From: Solibacillus faecavium
Lineage (GTDB): Bacteria > Bacillota > Bacilli > Bacillales_A > Planococcaceae
Length of the DNA: 64,000 nt
Direction of reading: 5' to 3'
NCBI RefSeq assembly: GCF_014836905.1
Contig: NZ_JACSPZ010000003.1
Span: forward strand, 124,001-188,000
A model generated the notes under the pieces. It saw nothing but the letters and a program-made list of their open reading frames with translations, made no database searches and was not told the origin of the DNA. Positions 53,026 through 63,196 of the stretch are shown in pieces. The translations under genes and the position numbers were made by a program. How positions within the stretch are numbered: the first letter of the stretch is position 1; each line of letters opens with the position of its first letter.

Positions 53026-56000
53026 ATGAGCAAACAATTAGAAAAATTTATTTCCCTGCTTGAAGAAATGTTTCAGTTTGACCAAGCAGATTTAGATTTT
53101 GGTATTTATCGTATTATGAATCAGAAACGTGAAGAAATTCAGAGTTTCTTAAAGAATGATTTAATGCCTCAAGTAAACCAAGCATTTGAAAAATTTAAAA
53201 ATTACGAAGTCGATGTAATTAAGCAGGAGTTAGAACAATTAGAAAAACAATTGTCAGATATGGGTGTTGCAAAAGAAAGTTCGGAGAAATATCAATCATT
53301 ATCTGCAAAATTATCACAAAGTGTAGATACTAGTGCTTTAGAAAATGACGTGTATTCACATTTAACAAATTTCTTTAAGCGTTACTACAGTGAAGGAGAT
53401 TTTATTTCTCTAAGAAGATATAAAAAAGATGTATACGCAATTCCATATGAAGGCGAGGAAGTAAAGCTTCACTGGGCAAATGCTGACCAATATTATATAA
53501 AGTCGTCTGAACAATTTAAAGATTATTCTTTTACATTACCTTCAGGCAAGAAAGTTCACTTTAAATTAGTTGAAGCAAGTACTGAACAAAATAATAATAA
53601 GGCTCAATCTGGCAAAGAGCGAAGATTTATTCTCTCTGAAAATTCACCAATTATAGAGAATGGAAATGAGCTTTATATACATTTCGAATATACAGTAGAT
53701 GATAAAAAGCGTTCTAGAGAAAAGATTAATTTGGATACTTTAGATGACATATATAACTGTGATAGAGTAAATGATTGGATTAAAGAATTGAAATTGCTTG
53801 CACCAACTGCTAAAAATAAGAATCGAACATTGTTGGAGAAGCATTTAAATGATTATACAGCTAAAAATACTTTTGATTATTTTATTCATAAAGAATTAGG
53901 TGTCTTTTTAAATAGAGAGCTGGATTATTATATTAAGAACGAAGTTATGCATTTAGATGACTTAGACTTACAAAATGAAGAAAATTTTGTGCGATATTTA
54001 TCTAAGATTAAAGTTATAAAATCTCTTGGGTATAAAATAATCACATTTCTAGCTCAAGTAGAAGATTTCCAAAAAAAATTATGGTTAAAGAAAAAGTTCA
54101 TTGTAGAAACAAATTATTGTATAACATTAGATCGGGTACCACAAGAATTGTTTAAAGATATAATAAATAATCATGAACAATTAGAAGAATGGAAAAAATT
54201 ATTTAGTATTGAATTAATAAATGACGATTTAACAACAGTTGGATATAGCGAACCTTTAAAAATTGAGTTTTTGGAACAAAATAGGTTTTTGTTGCTCGAT
54301 ACTAAGTTTTTTGATGAGGAATTTAAAATTAAGTTATTAAAATCTATTGAAAATCTAGATGAAAGTATAGATGGAATATTAATTAATAGCGATAATTTTC
54401 ATGCACTAAATTTGTTGCAGGAAAGATATAAACAAAATATAAATTGCGTATATGCGGATCCACCATATAACGCAAAAAGTAGTGAGATATTATATAAAAA
54501 TTCATTTAAACATTCTTCCTGGATGAGTTTTATGTTAGATAGAATAAAACTTGCCAGTAATTTGAAAAGTAAGAATGGGGCACTTATCACAGCAATTGAT
54601 GAAAATGAAATAACAAATTTAATGCAATTATTTAACGAACATTTTCCTTATTGGGAGAAGAATAGTATATCAATTGTTCATAATCCCGCAGGCGTTCAAG
54701 GAGATAACTTTTCTTACAGTCATGAATATGCAATTTTTGCCTTTGAAACTCAAAAAGGGTTGATAGGAAAGGCTGATAGAGACGAAGTTTCTGAAGAAGC
54801 ATTTAGGGATTGGGGAGGTACAAGTGCCCGAAGTTTAGCAAAAAATTGTTTTTATCCAATATATGTGAAAAATGATGCAATCATCGGCTTTGGTGATGTT
54901 TGTCCTGATGATTTTCATCCAGGTACATCGAATATAATTAATGGTGATATTATTGAAGTTTATCCAATTGCTGAGGATGGAGAAGAAAGAAAATGGGTAT
55001 TTGCAAGAGATACCGTTGAGTCAATTATAGACAATTTAATTGTAAAAAATAGAAATGGAACAATTTCTATTTCGAGATCGAAATCAAAAACTAGTTATAA
55101 AACAGTTTGGACAGATAAAAGATATTATGCGAATATTTATGGATCTAAATTGTTAAATAATATTCTAGGTTCTAAGAAATTTGATTTCCCTAAATCTGTA
55201 TATACAGTTCAGGATTGCTTATTTGCCATTAACTCTTTTAGAGAAAAAGATGCTATAGCTGTAGACTATTTTGCAGGTTCAGGCACAACAGGAAATGCAG
55301 TTATCAATTTAAATAGAGAAGATAATGGGCATAGAAAGTATATTCTTATAGAAATGGGAGAGTATTTTGAAACAGTTACAAAACCTCGAATTCAAAAAAT
55401 AATATACTCCAAGGATTGGAAGGATGGTAAACCTGTTTCGCGTGAGGGCTCTAGTCATTTGTTTAAATATATGAGATTAGAATCCTATGAAGATGCATTA
55501 AATAATATAATTTTTAATCAAACAGAAGAACAATTAAGTGCATTAGACCAACGGATGAGTACTCAAGCCAGGGAAGAATATTTTATTTCTTATATGTTAG
55601 GCATGGAAACTAAGAACAGCACAACATTATTAAATATAGACAAACTTACTAATCCATTTGATTATAAAATGAAAATTAGTAATGGTTCTGAAAGTAAGCT
55701 GCAAATTGTAGATTTAGTAGAAACTTTTAATTATTTACTAGGGTTACAAGTTAAATCAATTGATTTCATTAAAGGTTGTAAACTGGTGGTAGGGAATTTA
55801 AAAACTAATGAAAAAGTATTAATTATTTGGCGGAATAGTACTGAAATATCAAATGAACAGTTGAATGAATTATTACGCCAGTTAGATATTAACTCTCGTG
55901 ACGCTGAGTATGATCTTATTTATGTTAATGGAGATAACCATATAGAAAATTTAAAAGTGGATGAAAGTAATTGGAAAGTTCGATTAATTGAAGAAGAATT

Positions 56001-56034
56001 TAAAAGACTTATGTTTGAGGTAAATGATATTTAA
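53026..56034 (+). CDS. Type III Mod-like DNA methyltransferase (beta class), second gene
   Basis: 1002 aa from ATG 53026 (GAGGAGG upstream). An N-terminal region of about 440 residues of unknown fold precedes the methyltransferase, longer than common Mod subunits (about 600-650 aa). Motif IV DPPY (~478, DPPYNAKSS) comes before motif I-like FAGSGTT (~748), the beta-class order typical of N6-adenine Mod enzymes with the target-recognition domain between. The C-terminus (~800-1002) is non-conserved by eye. It likely modifies host DNA and supplies specificity. Confidence 0.9.
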   Translation: MSKQLEKFISLLEEMFQFDQADLDFGIYRIMNQKREEIQSFLKNDLMPQVNQAFEKFKNYEVDVIKQELEQLEKQLSDMGVAKESSEKYQSLSAKLSQSVDTSALENDVYSHLTNFFKRYYSEGDFISLRRYKKDVYAIPYEGEEVKLHWANADQYYIKSSEQFKDYSFTLPSGKKVHFKLVEASTEQNNNKAQSGKERRFILSENSPIIENGNELYIHFEYTVDDKKRSREKINLDTLDDIYNCDRVNDWIKELKLLAPTAKNKNRTLLEKHLNDYTAKNTFDYFIHKELGVFLNRELDYYIKNEVMHLDDLDLQNEENFVRYLSKIKVIKSLGYKIITFLAQVEDFQKKLWLKKKFIVETNYCITLDRVPQELFKDIINNHEQLEEWKKLFSIELINDDLTTVGYSEPLKIEFLEQNRFLLLDTKFFDEEFKIKLLKSIENLDESIDGILINSDNFHALNLLQERYKQNINCVYADPPYNAKSSEILYKNSFKHSSWMSFMLDRIKLASNLKSKNGALITAIDENEITNLMQLFNEHFPYWEKNSISIVHNPAGVQGDNFSYSHEYAIFAFETQKGLIGKADRDEVSEEAFRDWGGTSARSLAKNCFYPIYVKNDAIIGFGDVCPDDFHPGTSNIINGDIIEVYPIAEDGEERKWVFARDTVESIIDNLIVKNRNGTISISRSKSKTSYKTVWTDKRYYANIYGSKLLNNILGSKKFDFPKSVYTVQDCLFAINSFREKDAIAVDYFAGSGTTGNAVINLNREDNGHRKYILIEMGEYFETVTKPRIQKIIYSKDWKDGKPVSREGSSHLFKYMRLESYEDALNNIIFNQTEEQLSALDQRMSTQAREEYFISYMLGMETKNSTTLLNIDKLTNPFDYKMKISNGSESKLQIVDLVETFNYLLGLQVKSIDFIKGCKLVVGNLKTNEKVLIIWRNSTEISNEQLNELLRQLDINSRDAEYDLIYVNGDNHIENLKVDESNWKVRLIEEEFKRLMFEVNDI

Positions 56035-56048
56035 GGAGAATCTAGGCT

Positions 56049-59000
56049 ATGACGAAAAAATCAAAATTTAGTGATCAGCTCGTATTAAATCAATATATGC
56101 TTGGATTATTTGGTGTAAATACATTTGCAAGTTTAACAAATGAGCTGAAAAATGAAATATTTGAAGATTTAACCGAAAATAATATATCTAAATTTCATCA
56201 GCAGTTAGTCACATTATTACCAAGTACAACAGTTCTGTCAGAAAAAATGTTACGAACTTATGACGAAAATATTATTCGGTATACTTTAGAGATAAGCGAA
56301 AAAAGAGATGAACATATTAAATGGAGATACTTCCAGTATTTAAGTTTACTGTTTACTGAAATATATTTAGATAAATATTTTAATTCTAGAGCAGAGTTAT
56401 TAGAAGATTTAAATGAATCGCTCAATAAAATTAATCAGACACTATCGAAAAAGGAACAAATAAATCCTTATGAAGAAACAGATTTGAAGAAGCTTGCATT
56501 TTGGAATGCAACTGGCTCAGGAAAAACACTAATAATGCATGTAAATATTAAGCAGTATCTTTATTATTTCCATCGAAGTAACAGTAGCAATCTTTTAGAT
56601 AACATTATTTTATTAACACCAAGTGAAGGTTTATCTAAACAACATGAAAGAGAATTTGTACTGTCGAATATTTCAGCAAAACTCTTTAATAAAAATGAAG
56701 GTGGCTTTTTCAGGCAACAAGAAGTTTCTATTATAGACATCCATAAACTTAAAGATGAGATGGGAGACAAAACTGTAGCAATTGGGGCATTCGAAGGAAA
56801 TAACCTTGTATTAGTTGATGAAGGACATCGCGGCTCTTCAGGTGAGGAATGGAAAAGTAAGCGTGAGCAATTAAGTGAAAATGGTTTTGCATTTGAATAT
56901 TCTGCCACATTTGGTCAAGCAGTAACAAAAAAGAAAGACTTATTTGATGAATATGCAAAATGTATATTATTTGATTATTCATATCGTTATTTTTACGCTG
57001 ACGGCTATGGAAAAGATTATCAAATATTGAATCTAGAGAATGACCAAGATGAAAATATTAGACTAACATATTTAACAGCTGCTATATTATCTTTTTATCA
57101 GCAACAAAAAATTTATGGGGACAATCATAGAAACTTTTCTGCTTTTTTATTAGAAAAGCCACTTTGGATATTTGTTGGCGGCAGTGTTAATTCCCTGCGA
57201 ACTGTAAAAGGCAAAAAAGTTTCAGACGTAACAGATATTTTGTTATTCCTTGCTCATTTTATAAAAAATGACCGTGAAAGCATTTCAATTATTGAATCAT
57301 TAGTTAAAGGTAAATCAGGTCTTGTTAATTCTAATAATCAAGAAATATTTAAAAATGCATTTCCATATATTGCAGAATTAAACTTAACTACTGAAGAAAT
57401 TTATCTAGATATTATACAAACTTTATTCAATTCAAATGTTATGAATACAACATTAAGAGTTGAAAAGTTAAAAGGTCAAGATGGGGAATTAGCCCTTAGA
57501 TTGGGCGAGAGTGAACCGTTTGGTTTAATAAATGTCGGCGATTCAAATGATTTATGGAAGCTATGTGAACAATACCCTGAACTAATTACAATTGAACGAC
57601 ATTTTTCTGAATCCTACTTTCAATCGATAAACACTAAAGACTCTTCAATTAATCTATTAATAGGCTCTAAAAAGTTTACAGAGGGATGGAGTAGTTGGCG
57701 TGTCAGTTCAATGGGATTAATGAATATTGGTAAAAGTGAAGGATCACAAATCATTCAATTGTTCGGTAGAGGAGTTCGTTTAAAAGGATATCAATATGGA
57801 TTGAAACGAAGCTCAGCTTTAAATATGGTTTTACCAGATATTCAAAATATCAAATATTTGAAGTATAATGAGACGCTTAATATTTTTGGAATTCGTGCAG
57901 ATTATATGCAACAGTTTAAAGAGTATTTAGAAGATGAAGGGATTGCAACTGAAATTGAATTTGAAGAATTAATTTTGCCAACGATTCCTACCTATGCAAA
58001 ACGAAAATTGAAATTAAAAGCACTAAGATTAAAAGATGGTATCAATTTTAAATTGAATGGACCAAAACCAGAGTTAAAAAAACCAGATGGAGAAATGTTT
58101 ACTTCACAAAAAGTTATACTCAATTGGTATCCTAAAATTCAATTTAAAAGTAGTCATAAAAACAATTTGTCATTATCACCTGTTGTTTTACATGAAACGA
58201 CATTTAAACCATACCATATAGAATTTATGAATATGGATAGTATCTATTTTGAATTACAACATTTCAAAAACGAGCGGACATGGCATAATTTAATTTTATC
58301 CAAACAAAAGATTTGGGAATTACTATTAGATGATAGTTGGTACGTACTTCAGATACCTGAAAAAGAAATGAAATTTAATAGTTTCAAGCAAGTTCGGTAT
58401 TGGGAAGAAATAGCGATTTCTTTGTTAAAAAAGTATTGTGAAAAGTATTATTTATTCGCAAAAAAACAATATGAAGCCCCGCATATGGAATACTACGAGA
58501 TAGATGAAGATGATAAAAACTTTATTAATGAATATCAAGTATTGGCTGATAAAGAAAGTGAACAAACATTAATTGTAGAGTTGAAAAAACTTAAAGCTGC
58601 TTTGGATAAAAAAGAATTGCTAGAAATAGAGTTTGGACAATTCAAATCATTTAAGTATGAAAATCATTTGTATGAACCATTAATTTCTTATGATGGAAAA
58701 AGCTCTACCGTGAAAATAAAACCAGTATCATTAAACAAAGATGAACATCAATTTTTAATTGACTTACGAAATTATTATGAAATGCATTCTTCGTTCTTTA
58801 ATAATAAAGAATTATATGTGTTAAGAAATCAATCTCGTGGAAGAGGTATTGGATTTTTTGAAGCAGGAAATTTCCATCCTGATTTTATTATTTGGCTGGT
58901 TTCAGAAGGTAAACAGTTTATTACATTTGCAGATCCAAAAGGTATAAGGAATTTATCAATTGACGATCCAAAAGTGGAATTTGCCTCAACAATTAAAGAA

Positions 59001-59186
59001 CTAGAAGCAGAGTTAGCAGATCCTAATGTTGTTTTAAATTCATTTATAATTTCTAATACTCCATTTGAATTATTGATTAACACGGGAACGACTCTCACTA
59101 AAGAAGAAATGAATCAAAAGCATATTTTATTCCAATATGATGATGAAAATACTTATATTCAAAAGATGTTTGATGCCATTAAATGA
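56049..59186 (+). CDS. Type III Res-like DEAD/DEAH helicase with a C-terminal PD-(D/E)xK motif, third gene
   Basis: 1045 aa. Motif I NATGSGKT (~152), motif II VDEGHRG (~256), motif III YSATFGQ (~284), and RGVRLKG as motif VI (~580). A helical C-terminus ends with PDFIIWLVSEGKQFITFADPKG, where PD (~943) and DPK (~960) can form the metal site of a restriction-type nuclease, as in EcoP15I-like Res subunits. ATG 56049 is 14 bp after the methyltransferase stop. Predicted ATP-driven cleavage of unmodified DNA. Confidence 0.88.
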   Translation: MTKKSKFSDQLVLNQYMLGLFGVNTFASLTNELKNEIFEDLTENNISKFHQQLVTLLPSTTVLSEKMLRTYDENIIRYTLEISEKRDEHIKWRYFQYLSLLFTEIYLDKYFNSRAELLEDLNESLNKINQTLSKKEQINPYEETDLKKLAFWNATGSGKTLIMHVNIKQYLYYFHRSNSSNLLDNIILLTPSEGLSKQHEREFVLSNISAKLFNKNEGGFFRQQEVSIIDIHKLKDEMGDKTVAIGAFEGNNLVLVDEGHRGSSGEEWKSKREQLSENGFAFEYSATFGQAVTKKKDLFDEYAKCILFDYSYRYFYADGYGKDYQILNLENDQDENIRLTYLTAAILSFYQQQKIYGDNHRNFSAFLLEKPLWIFVGGSVNSLRTVKGKKVSDVTDILLFLAHFIKNDRESISIIESLVKGKSGLVNSNNQEIFKNAFPYIAELNLTTEEIYLDIIQTLFNSNVMNTTLRVEKLKGQDGELALRLGESEPFGLINVGDSNDLWKLCEQYPELITIERHFSESYFQSINTKDSSINLLIGSKKFTEGWSSWRVSSMGLMNIGKSEGSQIIQLFGRGVRLKGYQYGLKRSSALNMVLPDIQNIKYLKYNETLNIFGIRADYMQQFKEYLEDEGIATEIEFEELILPTIPTYAKRKLKLKALRLKDGINFKLNGPKPELKKPDGEMFTSQKVILNWYPKIQFKSSHKNNLSLSPVVLHETTFKPYHIEFMNMDSIYFELQHFKNERTWHNLILSKQKIWELLLDDSWYVLQIPEKEMKFNSFKQVRYWEEIAISLLKKYCEKYYLFAKKQYEAPHMEYYEIDEDDKNFINEYQVLADKESEQTLIVELKKLKAALDKKELLEIEFGQFKSFKYENHLYEPLISYDGKSSTVKIKPVSLNKDEHQFLIDLRNYYEMHSSFFNNKELYVLRNQSRGRGIGFFEAGNFHPDFIIWLVSEGKQFITFADPKGIRNLSIDDPKVEFASTIKELEAELADPNVVLNSFIISNTPFELLINTGTTLTKEEMNQKHILFQYDDENTYIQKMFDAIK

Positions 59187-59905
59187 AACCAATTAGTTGA
59201 TTAATTAAGTTTAAAAAGGAATTATTTTTCTTTGGATAATATGATTAGCTTCAAGTACCTGTTACTCTCATAATTTATAGGGATTAGATAAACCTGTGTA
59301 GGACGTTCTTGTGATAGTTGGAAATATGACAGAAGGTGGCACAATTTTAAAGGTTGTATATCGCAATTCAATAATGAGCCAATTGTTAACTGAGCCAGTA
59401 AGCACTTTACACTATATGTATTTTCTAAAAGAATACTTCGGCTTTACTTGGAGTGGCGGGCATGATATCTTGATTCGGACGTTAAACCACCGATACAAAG
59501 CCTTTTGAGCGAGCATTATGCTCTCTATGTAATGCCTACTGAAAAACACACTGTGACACTTACCTTGTCCACTTAAAAGGAACTCCTGTTTAATTGAGAA
59601 GTCGAGCTATTTCATTTGCGAAATACAAAAGTTAGAGAAATTAGCCGATATTCTTCAAGTATGTGTGGATTCAGATGCGAAGAAAATCCTGCTACCAGCA
59701 CCATCAGACCTAACTGTAAAAATTCACTGATTTTCTATTTAGATCCGATAGATGCAGTTTATAAGACGTTAGGGGTGGGGTGAATATTGGCAATCATTCG
59801 ATAAAGCAAAAACCAATCGATTGAAGATTTACTGACCCTGAAGAATGAATACTTAAGTCGTTCAGTGATTAGTTTGTATACGATTATTGGATGTAACAAA
59901 ACAGT
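59187..59905 (+). pseudogene. Region of gene debris behind the methyltransferase operon
   Basis: Several coherent but unconnected peptide fragments occur, for example a 65-codon frame ending at 59508 (…FGFTWSGGHDILIRTLNHRYKAF) and CEIQKLEKLADILQVCVDSDAKKILLPAPSDLTVKI ending near 59730. None has a start with RBS. They look like remnants of lost genes. Families not recognised. Confidence 0.4.
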
Positions 59906-59909
59906 AAAC

Positions 59910-59988
59910 GAGAATAGGGGTTATAAAATCCTATTCTCACCCTATATTAAATCCCTATCCTACATCGTAAATGGTGTAGGATTTTTTT
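59910..59988 (+). terminator. Hairpin and terminator pair
   Basis: GAGAATAGG / CCTATTCTC (59910-59938), then ATCCTACATC / GGTGTAGGAT (59957-59982) with seven T. The second is a standard terminator and may end the long operon transcript or the debris. The following 480 bp (59989-60466) show no gene; TTTTTGCATAAAAATACG-like palindromes near 60220-60242 are notable. Confidence 0.8.
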
Positions 59989-60466
59989 GCTTATCTTCTT
60001 CAATCCATCCGTTATTCTACTCTTAAAATGTAAGCTAAGTAACATTGAAAACAAATTTAGTGTAATGAATTTGGCATTCAGTTTATGTCATACACGGCAA
60101 TGTTGCATACTCATTTATTTGCAACATTATACATATATCTTGTCGTTAATTTAAAGTGATAAATACTATCATAAAGCTTCTTCGGTAAAGTATTTCATTA
60201 TATCGAACCCCCATGTAAAGCATAAAAATACGTATTTTTATGCATACCCAATTTATCTTTTTTAGCATTTTTTAATTGAAAATTCTAGTGTAAAAAATAT
60301 TTTTTGAATAGTTTCTCTCGCAACTTTGTAGAATGAAAAGTCACTTGAAATATAAGCAGTTAAGAGACTTAAATAAGCCGGTAATTTGGCGTAAGAAAGA
60401 AACGGCAATCCGTTGATATAACTACGTTAAATAGAAAATTATCTGCTACAAAAGAGGAGGGGAAAT

Positions 60467-61390
60467 ATGATTCATACAGCAGAGTTATCAATACAACTAG
60501 ATTACGAACATATAAATTTTAGAAAGGATCACTTTGGCAAGGAACCGATAAACAAAATTTTACACAGGCATATGATTAAAGGGGTTAGTAGTATGGAATA
60601 TTCATATAACCTAAATGCATCTTGTAAGATGGTAATAGATATTCCTTTGATTTTAAATAAAGGGAATGTAGAAGAAAGCGATTATGAGCAAGTTGAACGT
60701 TATATTAAAGGAGCATTGAGCACCGTTTATGGGGATGAGCAGTTATTCGAGCAGCATAATCTTAGTAGAGTAGACTATCGATTTGATATTGAGGTTTCCG
60801 ATGAAAATATTAGGAAGATTTACTTTGAATTATTCAGGAAGTTAAAAAAGAAAAAGGCTCATTTGGAAAAGAAGATTTATTTTACTTCACAATATCATCA
60901 ATGTAAAAGCATTCATATTATCTTCTACGATAAAGAACAAGAGCGTAGAGATAAAAATGAACATGTTGAAATGTGGGAAAGAGGGATGATGAGGTTTGAG
61001 GTGTGTGTTAAAAAAGATCATTTGAAATACAAAAAATATAAAAAAGGAGAGCTACGGTTTCTAAAGGATTATTTTAAAAAAGAAAAATACGCCAACTATG
61101 TGAACAAGTACATTTTGAACATTTGCCCTACTGGTGATTTTTATTCTTATCCTATGTTAGAGGTAATGATTGCTGCAATGGATTTATCAATTAGAGAAAA
61201 ATCAGAAATGAAAAAATTTGCAAAATATGTTTCTAAAGGAAACTTAGATACACCTACTAAGCATTATTCAGATAGCACCTATCGAAAATATCTGAAACTG
61301 TTCAATGAGCATGGAATAAATCCGATTACGATTCCACCTAAGTACAAGCTGGATTATTTAGAAAGCTTAGTGAAGCAGGCTGCCTCGTAA
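60467..61390 (+). CDS. Replication initiator-like protein (phage gpII/plasmid CRI-type)
   Basis: 307 aa. Features: LSRVDYRFDIEV (~98), SIHIIFYDKEQERRDKN (~150) and MMRFEVCVKKDHLKYKK (~180), the layout of filamentous-phage gene II/X and plasmid rolling-circle initiators. A C-terminal helix-turn-helix-like stretch (TYRKYLKLFNEHGIN). The HUH motif was not clearly identified. GAGGAGG precedes ATG 60467. It could start autonomous replication of the excised element. A terminator follows. Confidence 0.65.
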   Translation: MIHTAELSIQLDYEHINFRKDHFGKEPINKILHRHMIKGVSSMEYSYNLNASCKMVIDIPLILNKGNVEESDYEQVERYIKGALSTVYGDEQLFEQHNLSRVDYRFDIEVSDENIRKIYFELFRKLKKKKAHLEKKIYFTSQYHQCKSIHIIFYDKEQERRDKNEHVEMWERGMMRFEVCVKKDHLKYKKYKKGELRFLKDYFKKEKYANYVNKYILNICPTGDFYSYPMLEVMIAAMDLSIREKSEMKKFAKYVSKGNLDTPTKHYSDSTYRKYLKLFNEHGINPITIPPKYKLDYLESLVKQAAS

Positions 61391-61419
61391 ATAGGAGAAA
61401 TTTCTTCAGTAAAAAGCAA

Positions 61420-61460
61420 AATACCATCGCCTAGTATGTACTAAGCAATGGTAATTTTTG
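61420..61460. terminator. Bidirectional terminator
   Basis: AAAATACCATCGC / GCAATGGTAATTTTTG pair over a 14-base loop between convergent genes. Confidence 0.75.
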
Positions 61461-61616
61461 TTTGCAATTAGCGTGATCTTTTGAAATGTTCAACAGATCG
61501 AATACCGTTGAAAGAATAATTTTTTTCATGTCTGTACTTATTAATTCACCATTGTAAAAAACATCCTGCTCCAGCAAAAGCGATTGTAATTCTAATTTTT
61601 CAGCTACTAAGTTCAT
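61431..61616 (-). CDS. Small protein of unknown function
   Basis: 61 aa from ATG 61616 (or 63 aa from GTG 61622); AAAGGA lies upstream. Largely helical, MNLVAEKLELQSLLLEQDVFYNGELISTDMKKIILSTVFDLLNI. Its stop lies inside the terminator stem. Not recognised; may be a small regulator of the adjacent initiator gene. Confidence 0.5.
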   Translation of the reverse strand: MNLVAEKLELQSLLLEQDVFYNGELISTDMKKIILSTVFDLLNISKDHANCKQKLPLLSTY

Positions 61617-61810
61617 ATTCACAAGTCCTTTCGAATTGTCATAAAGACACCATTTTTATGTGTTTGTTTACTATAAGCAGGGGGTATGGAAATATTCCGT
61701 TTTGTTCTCTTTGTTCTGGTAATTTTTGCAGGGAATTCAGTAGAGGAATATAATATTATAGAGGCATGTATCTAGATTTATAGACTGAATGAAGTGTGTA
61801 AAGTTACGGA

Positions 61811-62082
61811 AGTGGAGTTTTGTTCTTCCATAAAAATGTGCAAAATAATGTGGTTTTGTAGTATCAAAATTGCATGCAAAACAATGTGGTTCTGTAGTAT
61901 CAAAATTGCATGAAAAACAATGTGGTTTTGTAGTATCAAAATTGCATGAAAAACAATGTGGTTTTGTAGTATCAAATTGCATGAAAAACAATGTGGTTTT
62001 GTAGTATCAAAATTGCATGAAATACAATGTGGTTTTGTGGTATCAAAATTACATGCAAAACAATTGTGGTTTTGCTGTACCC
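61811..62082. repeat. 36-bp tandem minisatellite
   Basis: AATGTGGTTTTGTAGTATC begins units at 61847, 61883, 61919, 61955, 61990 (one base lost), 62026 and 62062; a degenerate unit precedes at 61811. The second half of each unit is AAAATTGCATG(C/A)AAAAC. No spacers, so not a CRISPR. Both strands are partly open with 12-aa repeats (…FDTTKPHCF… leftward), but the one-base deletion and lack of an RBS argue against coding. Confidence 0.9.
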
Positions 62083-62188
62083 ATACTCTTTCTAGTCCTT
62101 TAAATCCATCGGATTCAATTTATTTCCATTTTAGTTATATGTGTTAAAAAATGTTATAATTACATTATCATATAACCGAGGTGAGATT

Positions 62189-63196
62189 ATGACGAATCAA
62201 ATTAATATGGAAGAATTTGATAAAGTATTTGAAGAAGCTTTTGAAAAAGAATCAGAAGAAATAAATGCTCAGTTATCTCAAAGAATTATATTGGCTTTAG
62301 TAGGAGATGTTAATAGCGGAAAGTCATCTACTATTAATAAACTCATGAATGAAGAAGTGGCTATTGTAGGAGCCAAACCTGGAGAAACAGTTAAAATTAA
62401 AGAAATACCATATAAAGAAAATATTGTTTTTGTTGATACACCAGGTTTAGATGATGTTCATAAAGAAAATTCCAACGTAACACTTGAGTACTATAAAAAT
62501 GCAGATATTATATTATTTTTTTTAAATGCAGCTGGTACAGTACTATCAGATAATGAACTGAAAAATCTTAAAGATATTTCTCAAACTAATAATGATATAG
62601 TTATTGTTTTGAATAAGATAGATGCGGCAGAAGATCTACCTTCACTAGTCAAATATATAGAAGATAAAACTTATAATCAATATCCAATCGCACCAATATC
62701 GTCCAAAACAGGTGAGAATATAGAGATGTTACAAAAACATCTGTTAAATATACTTAGAAAAAAGTCAAAGGATATTTTAATGGGAAAGCATTTAAAAAAT
62801 AGAAGTTCTGTTGCAAATAAATGGATTGTTGGAGCAGGGGCTTCAGCAGCAGCTGTAGGTGCTTCTCCCATTCCAGGGTCAGATATTATACCTATAACAG
62901 GAATTCAGGTGGGTATGATGCTTAAGTTAGCTACGTTATATGATAAACCTTTATCAAAAGATAATGCAAAGGAGTTAATTTTAGCTACTATAGTTGGTAA
63001 TCTAGGTAAGTCTGTATTTAGACAGATTGTAAAATTTGTTCCAGGTGCTGGATCAGCTGTAGGTGCTAGTGTTGCTGGTGCTACTACACTTGCTTTAGGA
63101 TACGCAGTTAAGTATATGTATGAAAATAATATAGAAATAGATGCTGAGCATTTAAAATCGATATATAGTATGTTTTTAGCAAAACAGAATAGCTAA
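62189..63196 (+). CDS. GTPase with a DUF697-like membrane-associated C-terminus
   Basis: 335 aa from ATG 62189 (GAGGTGAG upstream). G1 GDVNSGKSST (~39), G3 DTPG (~88), G4 NKID (~145), G5-like ISSKTG. The C-terminal 130 residues (AGASAAAVGASPIPGSDIIPITGIQ..., FVPGAGSAVGASVAGATTLALGYAVKY) are Ala/Gly-rich helices of the DUF697 type. Related to Era/YcjF-like GTPases that act at membranes. It is the rightmost cargo gene of element 2. Function unknown; defence or stress role possible. Confidence 0.82.
   Translation: MTNQINMEEFDKVFEEAFEKESEEINAQLSQRIILALVGDVNSGKSSTINKLMNEEVAIVGAKPGETVKIKEIPYKENIVFVDTPGLDDVHKENSNVTLEYYKNADIILFFLNAAGTVLSDNELKNLKDISQTNNDIVIVLNKIDAAEDLPSLVKYIEDKTYNQYPIAPISSKTGENIEMLQKHLLNILRKKSKDILMGKHLKNRSSVANKWIVGAGASAAAVGASPIPGSDIIPITGIQVGMMLKLATLYDKPLSKDNAKELILATIVGNLGKSVFRQIVKFVPGAGSAVGASVAGATTLALGYAVKYMYENNIEIDAEHLKSIYSMFLAKQNS

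Noticed and set aside
50136-59186. Assignment to DISARM
   Set aside because: SNF2 and methyltransferase genes fit loosely, but DrmA, DrmB and DrmC are absent and the third protein looks like Res.
50136-59186. Phase variation by homopolymer tracts
   Set aside because: Only A8-type runs are present (for example near 50696 and 54075), which is ordinary for AT-rich DNA and not near the gene starts.
61737-61991. Leftward ORF with 12-residue FDTTKPHCF repeats
   Set aside because: It arises from the 36-bp minisatellite; one unit has a single-base deletion and there is no RBS.
61847-62082. 36-bp repeats as a CRISPR array
   Set aside because: Unit length fits a CRISPR repeat, but units are contiguous with no variable spacers and no cas genes are in the window.
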